A DNA stretch of 42,093 bases from Patescibacteria group bacterium (GCA_028714495.1 JAQTMH010000001.1:137721-179813); one strand, 5' to 3'. Counted from the first letter of the stretch, positions 6,103 through 14,873 are shown. Numbers and translations are program-made. Notes: a model not told the origin generated them from the sequence alone.

Positions 6103-6789
6103 CTAGCCATCTCCAGCCTTACCCAGCCGTGGCATTCGGCTGATTGTTTTCAGTTCTGGCCGGCTGAAAAAAGCAGCTAGACTCCCTGATTCATCCTGAT
6201 AATCGTCGCCCGCCAAACGCTGGAGCTCCTCAATCCAGGACCGAACCGGCTCAAGACCGCCATACATCGATCCACAAATCCAGCCGGCCATGGGCAGAAG
6301 CACATCAATTGTTTCCTGGGCGTGGCGCTGACGGCTGTTTTTGGACATTGCCCTCCTGGTTCGGAAATAATGGAGCCGGTCAAACAGCTTGATCAGAAGA
6401 ATCCGGGGATCCGCCCGAGCATAGTACCAAAGCTTGAAGAAGTGCCAGAACGACTGCTCCTCCCAGTCTGATTCACCAAAGTCCGGCTCATGGGTCAAGC
6501 CATCAACCAAAAAGGCGACTGTCGGGCCAAACTGTTTTTCGATCGCCGAGATTAGCAAACCAGTATCTTCGGGCAGGTCGTGAAGCACCCCGGCAATAAC
6601 GACTTCATCACATTGGCAAATCTGGAGCAGCATTGACGCGATTTCATAGGAATGTTCCACGGCTGGTTCACCTGAGCAGCGGTTGCGCCCCCTAAGCCTG
6701 GTGTCAGCCAACTCAATCGCCTCTCTTAAGTCTGCGTGATTTCCTGAACCGCGCGATGACAGAAGCCGGATCAAACCTTCCTTGGTCAT
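6103..6789 (-). CDS. HD-domain phosphohydrolase (RelA/SpoT hydrolase-like)
   Basis: The start MTKEGLIRLL (ATG at 6789) is preferred because GGAAGGGGG lies just upstream; the 30 residues that could be added in frame are read through a terminator hairpin. Of 228 residues, 40-150 carry the HD pattern: His46 (EHSYEIA), His70-Asp71 (GVLHDLPEDT) and a late Asp in LIKLFDRLHYFRT. This matches the (p)ppGpp hydrolase family HD_4, although the usual RLHN is RLHY here. No synthetase, TGS or ACT domain follows. A small alarmone or nucleotide hydrolase is likely. The leader may be regulated (see 6839-6996). Confidence 0.75.
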   Translation of the reverse strand: MTKEGLIRLLSSRGSGNHADLREAIELADTRLRGRNRCSGEPAVEHSYEIASMLLQICQCDEVVIAGVLHDLPEDTGLLISAIEKQFGPTVAFLVDGLTHEPDFGESDWEEQSFWHFFKLWYYARADPRILLIKLFDRLHYFRTRRAMSKNSRQRHAQETIDVLLPMAGWICGSMYGGLEPVRSWIEELQRLAGDDYQDESGSLAAFFSRPELKTISRMPRLGKAGDG

Positions 6790-6838
6790 GTCAGACCACC
6801 CCCTTCCTTTTATAAAGATCTTATTGCCTTGTCTAAAC

Positions 6839-6862
6839 AAAAAATCGCCTGGTTCAGGCGAT
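6839..6862 (-). terminator. Terminator hairpin inside the leader of the HD gene (candidate attenuator)
   Basis: On the minus strand ATCGCCTG-AAC-CAGGCGAT is followed by six T. It starts right after the stop codon of a 33-codon leader frame and about 50 nt before the HD start codon. Confidence 0.6.
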
Positions 6863-6865
6863 CGT

Positions 6866-6967
6866 TTATTGGCACACACCTTCTCCCTGGGGAATGACGA
6901 GTCTGTTCAAATGGCTCCGGTCTCTTCCCCGCATCTGACTGATGTTAGGGAATGTTTCTGCCTTCAT
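6866..6967 (-). CDS. Possible 33-residue leader peptide
   Basis: ATG at 6967 opens MKAETFPNISQMRGRDRS... ending in VCQ and TAA at 6866-6868, directly before the terminator hairpin. There is no SD ahead of it. The order promoter, short ORF, terminator, main gene is that of an attenuated operon. It could equally be a chance frame in the leader. Confidence 0.3.
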   Translation of the reverse strand: MKAETFPNISQMRGRDRSHLNRLVIPQGEGVCQ

Positions 6968-6990
6968 GGCTTTGTATTTACTTTGCCGAC

Positions 6991-7018
6991 AGCATAACAC
7001 AGGTCAATCTCCTGTCAA
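6991..7018 (-). promoter_or_regulatory. Minus-strand promoter of the HD transcript
   Basis: On the minus strand TTGACA (7018-7013), 16-bp spacer, TATGCT (6996-6991); start near 6984. A weaker second candidate (TAGACA..TATAAA) lies after the terminator hairpin, near 6805-6835. Confidence 0.65.
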
Positions 7019-7048
7019 GTGAATTTCTGGTATGACATAATAGGTCAT

Positions 7049-7077
7049 TTGATTTATACCTAGGGGCGTGGTAAAGT
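7049..7077 (+). promoter_or_regulatory. Promoter of the calcium-repeat protein gene
   Basis: TTGATT (7049-7054), 17-bp spacer ending TGG, TAAAGT (7072-7077). Confidence 0.5.
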
Positions 7078-7106
7078 AGTGGCAGATTTGGCCTTAATTA
7101 AATAAT

Positions 7107-7886
7107 ATGAATCGAAAAACTTTTACTTCAATTATCACTATTTCAGTCATTTTGGTGGTCAGTTTCGGCGCTTTAACCGCGCTCGTCTATCTGCCCCAAC
7201 GGAAGACCAAAGATGACGCTCAAATCAAGGGCGCAAAAACTACAAATGTTTTAGAAGCTTCTATCGATTACCTGGCAAATCAAGTAGTGGGATTGAAAGA
7301 TGTCGAGAGAAATTTGCTCCGCGCCAAGTCTGTCCTGGCGGCCGATTCTTCGCAAATAGAAAATCAGCTTACTTGGTCAACCAATTCCCGGCTCGAATTT
7401 CTCAGCCTCAAAGCCAAATCCCAGAGCTGGGATATTCCTGATGGCGCGTCGGATGCTCAAGCGCTCTATCAGCAAATGCTCGATCAATACATTCTTATGT
7501 ATCAATCTTATATCAACGCCTTCAATCAACAGGCTGGTCAAGACACGCAAGCCCAATTTTCTCTGGTTGAAGCCGAGCGCGCTGACGCCCGAGGCGACGA
7601 GCTGCTAAACCAATTAAAGACGGCTAATGGCGAGATTCTTCAAAACGCGGGCTCAACCTTTACCGATACTGACGGGGATAAATTACCAGACGTCTGGGAA
7701 CAGGTGGCTGGCACCGACTTTACTCTGGTTGATACTGACGAGGATGGGATAACTGACGCCGAGGAATTTAATCTTTATCTGACCAAGCCAACGGTTCCGG
7801 ACACTGATTCGGACGGTTTTATTGACGGCGTTGAAGTGGCAAACGGATTTAATCCCCTGGGCGAAGGGCTGTTAATCATCCATTAA
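7107..7886 (+). CDS. Membrane-anchored coiled-coil protein with thrombospondin type 3-like calcium repeats
   Basis: A 259-residue protein. Residues 7-29 are one membrane helix with a short cytoplasmic N-terminus. Residues 45-180 are mostly helical, with heptad-like stretches. Residues 188-250 hold three Asp-rich calcium loops, DTDGDKLPDVWE, DTDEDGITDAEE and DTDSDGFIDGVE, ending in NGFNPLG. These are thrombospondin type 3/dockerin-like repeats common in exported proteins. The outward-facing part probably binds calcium and may cross-link or tether surface material. There is no SD and the 5' region is AT-rich. Stand-alone gene, followed by a terminator-like hairpin. Confidence 0.75.
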   Translation: MNRKTFTSIITISVILVVSFGALTALVYLPQRKTKDDAQIKGAKTTNVLEASIDYLANQVVGLKDVERNLLRAKSVLAADSSQIENQLTWSTNSRLEFLSLKAKSQSWDIPDGASDAQALYQQMLDQYILMYQSYINAFNQQAGQDTQAQFSLVEAERADARGDELLNQLKTANGEILQNAGSTFTDTDGDKLPDVWEQVAGTDFTLVDTDEDGITDAEEFNLYLTKPTVPDTDSDGFIDGVEVANGFNPLGEGLLIIH

Positions 7887-7913
7887 ACCATTCGACATTG
7901 ACATAATGCTGCA

Positions 7914-7966
7914 GGCGAGGATAGTTTCCGTATCAAGTGCGGGATGAGCCGTCCTCGCCTTTTGCT
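7914..7966 (+). terminator. Terminator-like hairpin with long loop
   Basis: AGGCGAGGA / TCCTCGCCT, a 9-bp stem closing a loop of about 30 nt, followed by TTTGCTTTC. Confidence 0.6.
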
Positions 7967-8034
7967 TTCTTTATGGTGAGAAGGGGTCAATTAAGGTATA
8001 ATAAAAAGGGTTTAATAAATTACCTTAAGGGGGC

Positions 8035-8063
8035 TTGATTATTCTCAATCGGTTTGCTATAAT
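8035..8063 (+). promoter_or_regulatory. Promoter of the 8145 gene
   Basis: TTGATT (8035-8040), 17-bp spacer ending TTTGC, TATAAT (8058-8063). The predicted transcript starts near 8070, directly at a GC hairpin. Confidence 0.7.
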
Positions 8064-8072
8064 TCACAATTC

Positions 8073-8111
8073 CCCGCCCGACTGCCCTAAAGCAGGTCGG
8101 ATGCGGGCGGG
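8073..8111. repeat. GC-rich hairpin at the 5' end of the 8145 transcript
   Basis: CCCGCCCGAC...GTCGG..GCGGGCGGG nested inverted repeat. A segment with the same left arm (CCCCGCCCGACT) lies at 28675-28686. Confidence 0.5.
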
Positions 8112-8144
8112 TCGAATTTTGCCCGAGAATGCCATATTATTGCC

Positions 8145-9731
8145 ATGAGCCAAGAAGAACAACTTACTCCGATCCAAAAATTAATCCGCGCTTATCAGCA
8201 GCCAAATTTTGATTTTGCCACCTCTCCCGGTGAACCGTCTATCCAGGTCAGCCGGATGGCTAGTCGGATGGCTTTTGTTTATGAAAGGGTCCGTAACGCA
8301 CTCGAATATCAGGAAGTCCATCTGATCAGAAAAAACGCCATCGAGCGCATTATGAAACGCCGCTTGATCACTCGGATCAAGCCCTCCGCCCTAGCCCAGG
8401 ATTTGCTTTATGAGCTTATCCGCGGGCGCTATCTGCCAAATGGCCAAGTGCCTGAGCATAAAATTTCCGAGGTAGCCGCGATATTGAATAAATATTTTTA
8501 TCTTTTCAACCGGCTGCCGCTCTATTTGTCAGGCAAAGAAAAGCGTAAAACCTACAAATGGCTTTTGGGGATCGCGGCGGTTGAAATTGACCATTGCCTT
8601 GTCTCACCTCACCAAATTCAGGCTCTGGTTGATTTCATGTACAATACCATCCAACAAAATGTTCTCTTAGACAAAAAAATTCCGGAGCTTGATAGAAAAA
8701 TTCAAATCTACCTGGCGGTCCAGCGGGCGCTCCTTCGCTCCGACCAGCCAATTTTGCGTTATCACCTTTTCCGCTATTACAACCAGGGTTGGTTTACGGC
8801 TGACCGGGAGCTGGTGGATAATGTCGCCAAAAACATTCGAGCCATCAAAGACCAGGTTGAACATCAAGTTAGCCATCCGATCGGCGACAGCCTTTTTCGC
8901 TATTTAAAAAAATACACCATTTACTTTCATGTGATAAAGGACGTAGTGGCTGAAGATCCAATGACCGCTGAACGGCGTTTGAAAGATCAAACCGCCCTTG
9001 AGGCCAGCAGCATTGAGGCCTGCACCAAAAGATACAAGCTGGCCAGAGATAAATTGCGCCGCGGAGCGATCAGAGCGATTATCTACATCTTCCTTACAAA
9101 AATGATGCTCGCCCTAATTCTCGAAGTGCCGTACGATCTTTATCTATACAGCAAACTCAATCTCTACGGCCTGGGCGTTAATGTCATTTTTCACCCATTT
9201 TTGCTTTTCTTAATCGCTTTGACGGTCCGCATCCCGGCCAAGGAAAATACTGAGCAGGTTTTCAAGGGAATTGTCAGTATTTTAACCAACGGCGACGCCC
9301 GGGAGGTTCTAATCCGACGGGTGTTCAAAAGGCGCAAGATCCTTACCTCGATCTTCAGTTTTATCTACTCAATAACCTTCATAGTTTCTTTTAGCGCCCT
9401 TATCTATATTCTTAACCGCTTCAATTTCAACCCGCTAAGCATCGCCCTGTTTATCCTTTTCTTAACCCTGGTCAGCTTCTTCGGCATTAGAACCCGCGAA
9501 GAAGCCAAAGAATACATTGTCGTGGCTAGGAAAGAGAGCCTCTTCGGTTTCCTCATAGATTTATTCTCTATGCCGATTGTCCGGGCTGGCCGGTGGCTAA
9601 GTATCAAGGCACCAAAGATCAATGTCATTATATTTGTCTTCGACTTCATCATCGAAGCGCCGTATAAAACCATAGTAAATATTTTTGACGAACTGACAAA
9701 GTTTATCCGCGAGAAAAAAGAGGAGCTGTAA
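8145..9731 (+). CDS. Large conserved-type membrane protein, function unknown
   Basis: A 528-residue protein. Residues 1-300 are hydrophilic, basic and helix-rich, presumably cytoplasmic. Residues about 305-425 hold four membrane helices in two pairs (IIYIFLTKMMLALILEV / VIFHPFLLFLIALTV and ILTSIFSFIYSITFIVSFSALIYIL / LSIALFILFLTLVSFFGI). Another short hydrophobic segment occurs near 490. The C-terminus is charged (KFIREKKEEL). There is no SD and the composition is AT-rich. It is transcribed alone. I do not recognise a domain; the size and shape resemble large membrane proteins seen in Parcubacteria. Confidence 0.7.
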   Translation: MSQEEQLTPIQKLIRAYQQPNFDFATSPGEPSIQVSRMASRMAFVYERVRNALEYQEVHLIRKNAIERIMKRRLITRIKPSALAQDLLYELIRGRYLPNGQVPEHKISEVAAILNKYFYLFNRLPLYLSGKEKRKTYKWLLGIAAVEIDHCLVSPHQIQALVDFMYNTIQQNVLLDKKIPELDRKIQIYLAVQRALLRSDQPILRYHLFRYYNQGWFTADRELVDNVAKNIRAIKDQVEHQVSHPIGDSLFRYLKKYTIYFHVIKDVVAEDPMTAERRLKDQTALEASSIEACTKRYKLARDKLRRGAIRAIIYIFLTKMMLALILEVPYDLYLYSKLNLYGLGVNVIFHPFLLFLIALTVRIPAKENTEQVFKGIVSILTNGDAREVLIRRVFKRRKILTSIFSFIYSITFIVSFSALIYILNRFNFNPLSIALFILFLTLVSFFGIRTREEAKEYIVVARKESLFGFLIDLFSMPIVRAGRWLSIKAPKINVIIFVFDFIIEAPYKTIVNIFDELTKFIREKKEEL

Positions 9732-9746
9732 ATAATTAATTTAGAT

Positions 9747-9842
9747 TTAAAATTCAAAAGGTAAAATGAAGGTAGACCGCCTTGGGCGGGCACAATTATT
9801 TTGAATTTTAATTATTAATTTTGTCCCCGATTTAATCGGGGA
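9747..9842. repeat. Inverted-repeat spacer between convergent genes
   Basis: TAAAATTCAAAA and TTTTGAATTTTA (about 9758-9769 and 9799-9812) are inverted repeats around a GC hairpin (ACCGCC..GGGCGG). They are followed by CCCCGATTTAATCGGGG. A related short palindrome (CCCCGACTAGATCGGGG) is at 40925-40941. No gene is seen here. Confidence 0.4.
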
Positions 9843-9847
9843 TTGAA

Positions 9848-9881
9848 TTAAAAAAGGGGTTCCAGACGGAATCCCCTTTGT
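9848..9881 (-). terminator. Minus-strand terminator of the activase-like gene
   Basis: On the minus strand AAGGGGATTCC-GTCT-GGAACCCCT is followed by six T. Confidence 0.8.
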
Positions 9882-9904
9882 GGTACAAACGGTGCGAAAG
9901 AGCC

Positions 9905-12900
9905 TCAAACGACTTCGGAGACAGTTTGAGTCAAAGAACCTCGCGGCAGGGAATTGATCCCGCCCTGGCCGCGACTTTCATGAAGGACCCAGGCATAACC
10001 GGCCAGCTGATCACGGTCAATCGGATCGCCGTCGACATAGAGCGTCTTGACGACGTCGCTCGACGAACAATGATGCAGCTGCGCTTCAGCGTATTTGGAC
10101 ACCATACAGCCCTGTGGACCAACCGCGATTCCCCCGTCTAAGAGTTCAGCGATGGTTAGCGCGGCTTCGCCTTCGGGCGCGTCAGTGAAGTAGGGTCTAG
10201 CCTTCTCAATCAGTGGTTCGATCCTGGTGTGTGTCTCCCGATTCAAGGCCTCGGCAACCGGCTTGTCCAAACTCCAGAATATCCACCACTGCAGAAAAGC
10301 CTTGATCCTGACTTTCCAGGGATTGAACTGCTTCCGTTTGTGGCCATGTCCCTGGGTCCAGGTAAGATACTGGATCCAAGTACTGACCCTGGAGCGATGA
10401 ACACGTACGTTATGATCCGCTAGAATCCTGACTACGCCGCCGTTAACATAGGAGTCCCGTACCACATAGATTTCCCCGGCTAGGTTTGTGGCTACGACAG
10501 TGCGGCTCCGTTCCGGGTCTAGCTTGATCTTCTGAAATTCCTGGATTGCGCGCCGAATGAACTTCTCCAGACCCCAAACCTGGAAAAAGTCCCAAGCTTG
10601 CGCCCACGAAGTTTTGGCCGGTGACCGGCGCAGATATTCCACTGCCCAGCCCATGACTCGCTGATGGATTCTATCAACCTGATCAGGATCACGAGCGATA
10701 GGCAAAAAGTAGCACCACAATTCATCCAGCAGATCAGCCAGCATTACTCCGGCACAACCCTTCAACCGCAGGTGGCTTCCGAAGACGCCGTCATAGCCGC
10801 TGTCCGAAGACGTAGCAAACATATGAACGGTTCTCTTAGGATCCAGCGCCTCAAGGATGATACCGTGCTGGGTGCGATAAGACCCGAATCGACAAGGACC
10901 AGTAGTCCCCGGCATGAACCAGTAAATGTGCTCCAGTTCCGGATGCCGAGGAACAAGGTTTTTCAGCACATACTCCATGGCTCCGGTAACACTGATGTAC
11001 GGTACGCACTCTTTTCCGGTAGCATACTGGCGGCCCAAACGCAGGATTTCCTCGTTCGTAACCGGACCGGGTATCGACCTGATGCCGGCTGACTCGAAAA
11101 TACTGGCCAGGATCGGCTCAAGATTGCCAAACTGACACAGTACTATGGCTGATTTTTCATCACCCGGTTTGAAGACCGGGCCGGCGTCATGCATCTGCAA
11201 GGCTTTCAGATTCTGGATCGGCTCGCGCCTGTCTCCATCCCTGAGATGCCTCTGCATGGCATAAACGCTTGACTGGATGCGCGTGGTAAATCCGCCCATG
11301 CCCGTATGCCCATCAGTTTCGATGATACAGTAGGGCACATCGGCCAGATATTTCAGCCAATGCTCAGTGAAGCTGTCCGGTCCGCACGAATAGCAGGTGA
11401 GCATCAGGGGATATACGCCAGGCCGATTATGGAGATCAACCACCGCCCGTAGAATCCTCTGAACTTCACCCCAGTATACCAGATCAAGGAAAGCGGTATC
11501 GTCCTGGGTCGGATAGCAATCAACTGGAATAGCCACTACTCCGCAACTCTGGATGATCTGGGGGATCTGCCCGTTGATCGCCGGGGAATGAATGGCATAG
11601 AGACGGCCAAGTACTACAACAGCTGGGATCTTTTGTTCTGCCGCGTAGCGCAGAGCGCGTTCTCCAATCGCTAGACATTCTCGCTGGAAATCAAGCTGGG
11701 CTTGGATGGCAGATCTAAAGGCTGCTTGGCATTCTCCCTTGGTCTTGCCGACCTTCCGGCCCATTCTGATAAAAGCCTGTTCCAGTTGTCTGTCTTCAGT
11801 CCAGTTCAGACCGAATTTCAGGACTGGAGCCAAAACCTTTATCTTCTCGGGCCCATGTTGATTCACTCCGTTAATGGCGGCGTCAACCATTTGAGGCGTT
11901 CCCTGAACCAGCGGGCAGGTGCTGCCGATGTCTCTTTGATTCAGTCTGGGAAGGATAACCAGCTTGGGAAAACAGAGAAAATCGATCCTCTGCTCGACAG
12001 CTTCAGCCGCCAAACCATGGGCTAGCTTAACCGGCGCGCAGAGATCTTTACCAGTGCAGGTGTCCTCCCCTCTCAAAAGCGTACCAGCGCCAGCTTCGAT
12101 CACTCTCACGTTCAAGCCGAGCGAGGACCAGTAAAACGTGAGCAATGGTCCGAACCTGACATCGCCTAACGCCATCGGGACAGCCACAGTCGGCTGGCCC
12201 TGTATTCTCGTTGGCAATTGACTCGCCAGCCTCCGCCAAAGAGCTTGACGCTCATGGAAAGGCTTGGGCGCGTCTGTCGGCAGTTTGTCTCCGGCGGCGG
12301 CGCCTTCATGCAACGGGCACATCCCGCCGGACTTAACTCGAACAATCTCATGGCCAACCCGGATCTGGGCAGTTTCAATCTTGCAGCCCGCGCCACAATC
12401 TCGGCTTCCGCAGGCAAAGTGCGCGCGCTCGACCACTTCAACTTCAAGAAACCGCCGAAGATCAAAAGACTGATCCAAGACGATTCCCTCTCGACAGGCT
12501 TGGTCTCGCTCCAGCAAGGCAATACCGACAGCACCAGTCGCTCCAGGCCGCGGAGGCACAATTACTTCCCGGCCCGTGACAGCGGCGATAGCCAAAGGTA
12601 AAGCGATATTGTTGGCTGGCATGCCCAGGACAAAGATCTTGCGTTCCAAACCCATCTGCCCAACCAGACGATTGAGCCAGTTGAGCGCGATAAACCAGTA
12701 TCGGCCGGCCGCGGCGTCACACACGGTCCATCCTTCACTCAGCGCGCGATCGATTGTGTCGGTCGAGAAAACCGTACAAGTCTGGCCAATGTCAACCGGA
12801 TGAGTGGATCGAAGCGCCCACCGACCGAATTCCTGAACATTCGTGCCGAATCTCAACGCGTCATATCCTGCTTCAGCACCAGTGCCGGCGGAACATGCCC

Positions 12901-14260
12901 TGTTCATGTCTGCTGCGATTATCCGGCCACGGCGCAGCTTGATCACTTTGGCATCTTGTCCCCCCAGTTCGCAGACCGTCAGAGAGTCAGCTTCATCCGG
13001 GTCATAGTGACGAGCCCCCTCGGCATGAGCGATGATCTCAGTCTGAACCAGCATACGATCAAGCTGATCTCCAAAACACGCCCGGGCCACGCTGTAAACC
13101 GCCTGCCTGCCTGAACCCGTAAACCCCAGACCAACTATCACAGCCCGGCTACCTACGACCTCAAGCATGCGTCTGACAATCTCCTGAGCCGCCGCAACCG
13201 GATTGCTGTTTGTCGGGATATAGTCGTCCCATACCCGGCAACCCGTTGTCACGTCAACTAAGGCGCCTTTGGTTCCAGTCGAGCCGGAATCAATACCCAA
13301 GACAACCCGTCCTCCCGGCCAAGAAGCAAGAGCAAACTCCGGTTCCGTCATCTGATGCACCAGGTGACGGAAATCATTCAGCGGCGGGAAAGTATTGATT
13401 GTCCGCTCACGTTGGCTGATAACCTGATCTGGATCAGCGGAATAGGCCAGCGATAGGCCGCGCGATTCTGCAATGTCACTCGCGATCAAAGCCGCGCCAT
13501 GGGCTTCGAAATAGTCGGAATCCGGACGAATCTCAAGTTCGCGGCCGATCAGATTCTGTAGAGAATCCATGACCAGCCGGTTTTTGCTGACTCCTCCGAT
13601 CACGACGACTCGTCCATCCACGCAGTGCTTGCGAAAAAGCGCATAAATCAATCCGGCAATTCCGGATAGATAACCTCGCAGAACCCAGTCCTTCGGTTTG
13701 CCTTCATTGACCAAATGCGTGACTTCAGTCTGCGCGAACGCGGAACACCGGGAATGGACTGGAATCTCTCCGTCCGCCAGCTCAGCCGCCGCAAGCGCGG
13801 ATTCCAAATCCGCATATCCGGCGCGGGCGCACAGTTTTGTGATCGCGTCGCCAGTTCCGGCCGAACACCTTTCCGTAGGCGAATGTCGATACCGCCCCTC
13901 CTTATCACGAGCCATCACGGCATAACCACCGGCGCTGATTCGGATGACGTTCAGGGAACTCGGGTCCTGGTAGAAATGTCCACAGGCTCTTTCCAAGGCA
14001 GCATTTCTGGGAATATCCGACAAAGCCGGTTTTCCCATAACATGTCTGAGGCTTCCGGTCACTACTACCATGCCCAGACGCGGGTGATCCAACCGAGACC
14101 AAATTCGACTGACTGCTTCTCTCGGGTTCCGCTGGTGGGACTCGAATAGTTTCATCACTAACGACCAGCCCGAACCATTGGATTCCAAGACAATTGCGGC
14201 CACGGTGGTCTTACCCACCTTAAGGCCGACCACTTGATCGCCGTGGGTAAGACTCTTCAT
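9905..14260 (-). CDS. Giant acyl-CoA dehydratase activase-like protein (BcrAD/BadFG + DUF2229)
   Basis: The start at 14260 (MKSLTHGDQVVGLKVG) is chosen because GCGGAGG lies 6 nt upstream; the product is 1451 residues. Residues about 5-285 and 320-590 are two BcrAD/BadFG ASKHA ATPase domains. The first has a weaker P-loop-like start (GLKVGKTTVAAIVL) and ERCSAGTG. The second has the canonical GIDSGSTGTKGALVD and NRACSAGTG, whose Cys holds a [4Fe-4S] cluster in HgdC-type activators. A Cys-rich stretch follows near 615 (CGSRDCGAGCK), then a DUF2229/2-hydroxyacyl-CoA dehydratase-related part with many Cys (TCTGKDLCAPVKLAHG, LTCYSCGPDSF, GKECVPYIS). In the family, ATP hydrolysis drives low-potential electron transfer to a dehydratase. 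No HgdA/HgdB-like gene is in the window, so the substrate is unknown. Own promoter and terminator. Confidence 0.88.
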   Translation of the reverse strand: MKSLTHGDQVVGLKVGKTTVAAIVLESNGSGWSLVMKLFESHQRNPREAVSRIWSRLDHPRLGMVVVTGSLRHVMGKPALSDIPRNAALERACGHFYQDPSSLNVIRISAGGYAVMARDKEGRYRHSPTERCSAGTGDAITKLCARAGYADLESALAAAELADGEIPVHSRCSAFAQTEVTHLVNEGKPKDWVLRGYLSGIAGLIYALFRKHCVDGRVVVIGGVSKNRLVMDSLQNLIGRELEIRPDSDYFEAHGAALIASDIAESRGLSLAYSADPDQVISQRERTINTFPPLNDFRHLVHQMTEPEFALASWPGGRVVLGIDSGSTGTKGALVDVTTGCRVWDDYIPTNSNPVAAAQEIVRRMLEVVGSRAVIVGLGFTGSGRQAVYSVARACFGDQLDRMLVQTEIIAHAEGARHYDPDEADSLTVCELGGQDAKVIKLRRGRIIAADMNRACSAGTGAEAGYDALRFGTNVQEFGRWALRSTHPVDIGQTCTVFSTDTIDRALSEGWTVCDAAAGRYWFIALNWLNRLVGQMGLERKIFVLGMPANNIALPLAIAAVTGREVIVPPRPGATGAVGIALLERDQACREGIVLDQSFDLRRFLEVEVVERAHFACGSRDCGAGCKIETAQIRVGHEIVRVKSGGMCPLHEGAAAGDKLPTDAPKPFHERQALWRRLASQLPTRIQGQPTVAVPMALGDVRFGPLLTFYWSSLGLNVRVIEAGAGTLLRGEDTCTGKDLCAPVKLAHGLAAEAVEQRIDFLCFPKLVILPRLNQRDIGSTCPLVQGTPQMVDAAINGVNQHGPEKIKVLAPVLKFGLNWTEDRQLEQAFIRMGRKVGKTKGECQAAFRSAIQAQLDFQRECLAIGERALRYAAEQKIPAVVVLGRLYAIHSPAINGQIPQIIQSCGVVAIPVDCYPTQDDTAFLDLVYWGEVQRILRAVVDLHNRPGVYPLMLTCYSCGPDSFTEHWLKYLADVPYCIIETDGHTGMGGFTTRIQSSVYAMQRHLRDGDRREPIQNLKALQMHDAGPVFKPGDEKSAIVLCQFGNLEPILASIFESAGIRSIPGPVTNEEILRLGRQYATGKECVPYISVTGAMEYVLKNLVPRHPELEHIYWFMPGTTGPCRFGSYRTQHGIILEALDPKRTVHMFATSSDSGYDGVFGSHLRLKGCAGVMLADLLDELWCYFLPIARDPDQVDRIHQRVMGWAVEYLRRSPAKTSWAQAWDFFQVWGLEKFIRRAIQEFQKIKLDPERSRTVVATNLAGEIYVVRDSYVNGGVVRILADHNVRVHRSRVSTWIQYLTWTQGHGHKRKQFNPWKVRIKAFLQWWIFWSLDKPVAEALNRETHTRIEPLIEKARPYFTDAPEGEAALTIAELLDGGIAVGPQGCMVSKYAEAQLHHCSSSDVVKTLYVDGDPIDRDQLAGYAWVLHESRGQGGINSLPRGSLTQTVSEVV

Positions 14261-14319
14261 CACATACCTCCGCATTTATTGGTTTTTTCGACTTATTGAC
14301 TGATGTCAATGAACAACAA

Positions 14320-14334
14320 GCTCCGGTTTGGAGC
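14320..14334 (-). promoter_or_regulatory. 5'-terminal stem-loop of the activase mRNA
   Basis: GCTCC / GGAGC around a 5-nt loop, 1-2 nt inside the predicted transcript start (about 14336). Confidence 0.45.
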
Positions 14335-14342
14335 TATCTAAC

Positions 14343-14371
14343 TTTTTACCAGTATTTCATCGCCTTGTCAA
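14343..14371 (-). promoter_or_regulatory. Minus-strand promoter of the activase gene
   Basis: On the minus strand TTGACA (14371-14366), 17-bp spacer ending TGG, TAAAAA (14348-14343). Confidence 0.7.
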
Positions 14372-14474
14372 AAGTAAAAAGTGCTTAAACGGTTAAGGAA
14401 TATAAAATACTCCGTAGCCCGAAATCTTTGTTTTGGGCGAACATTAAAATGCCAACGGTGGGTATAAATACGAT

Positions 14475-14587
14475 ACCCCGCCCCTATCCCAGTAATGCCC
14501 CAGGTATTTCATGGACGTAAGGCAAAGCCGCCTAGCGGCTATGCTTTTATTATTACGACAGACATCATTAGGATAGGGGCGGGGTTA
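14475..14587. repeat. 113-bp element bounded by about 20-bp inverted repeats
   Basis: ACCCCGCCCCTATCC (14475-14489) is complementary to GGATAGGGGCGGGGT (14571-14585), and TAATG/CATTA extends the stem after 3 unpaired bases. The interior has another hairpin (AGCCGC-CTA-GCGGCT). It may be a small non-autonomous mobile or structural element. The whole gene-free spacer 14261-14898 holds this element, the dispersed repeats, a promoter and terminators. Confidence 0.5.
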
Positions 14588-14603
14588 TTTGCAGTGGCTT
14601 CGA
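14585..14603 (+). repeat. Dispersed repeat, copy 3 (end fragment)
   Basis: TTATTTGCAGTGGCTTCGA, identical to the inverse of 853-871. Confidence 0.6.
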
Positions 14604-14663
14604 TAAAAAAACTCCTTAAACCACCATATACAAGAAATCAATATACTTGAGTGGTTAATTAGC

Positions 14664-14783
14664 GTTTATCCGCCTACGGCCGTTGTCTAATATCTCTTTC
14701 TCTATTTCATAATCCAAACATTTCTATTTCCAGATAGGTTATCCAGGTGGTCCTTCGGCGGATTATTTGCTTTGGCTTCGACG
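14664..14783 (+). repeat. Dispersed repeat, copy 2
   Basis: Begins with GCGTTTATCCGCCT and ends with GGATTATTTGCTTTGGCTTCGA, in the same order as the inverse of copy 1 (853-985). The middle, including the palindrome, is replaced. Confidence 0.5.
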
Positions 14784-14840
14784 ATGTAGTTACTGAAGAA
14801 TCATCTTCCGCTCATTACTTTTGTTGGTTCTACGCAAATA

Positions 14841-14873
14841 AAAAAACGGCTTGAGCGCATGGCCCAAGCCGGA
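14841..14873 (-). terminator. Minus-strand terminator of the GAPDH gene
   Basis: On the minus strand CGGCTTG / CAAGCCG around an 11-nt loop, then seven T. Confidence 0.85.

Noticed and set aside
9905-14149. Many plus-strand ORFs of 60-144 codons opposite the activase gene
   Set aside because: GC-rich antisense frames without SDs; the minus-strand frame is continuous with clear domains.
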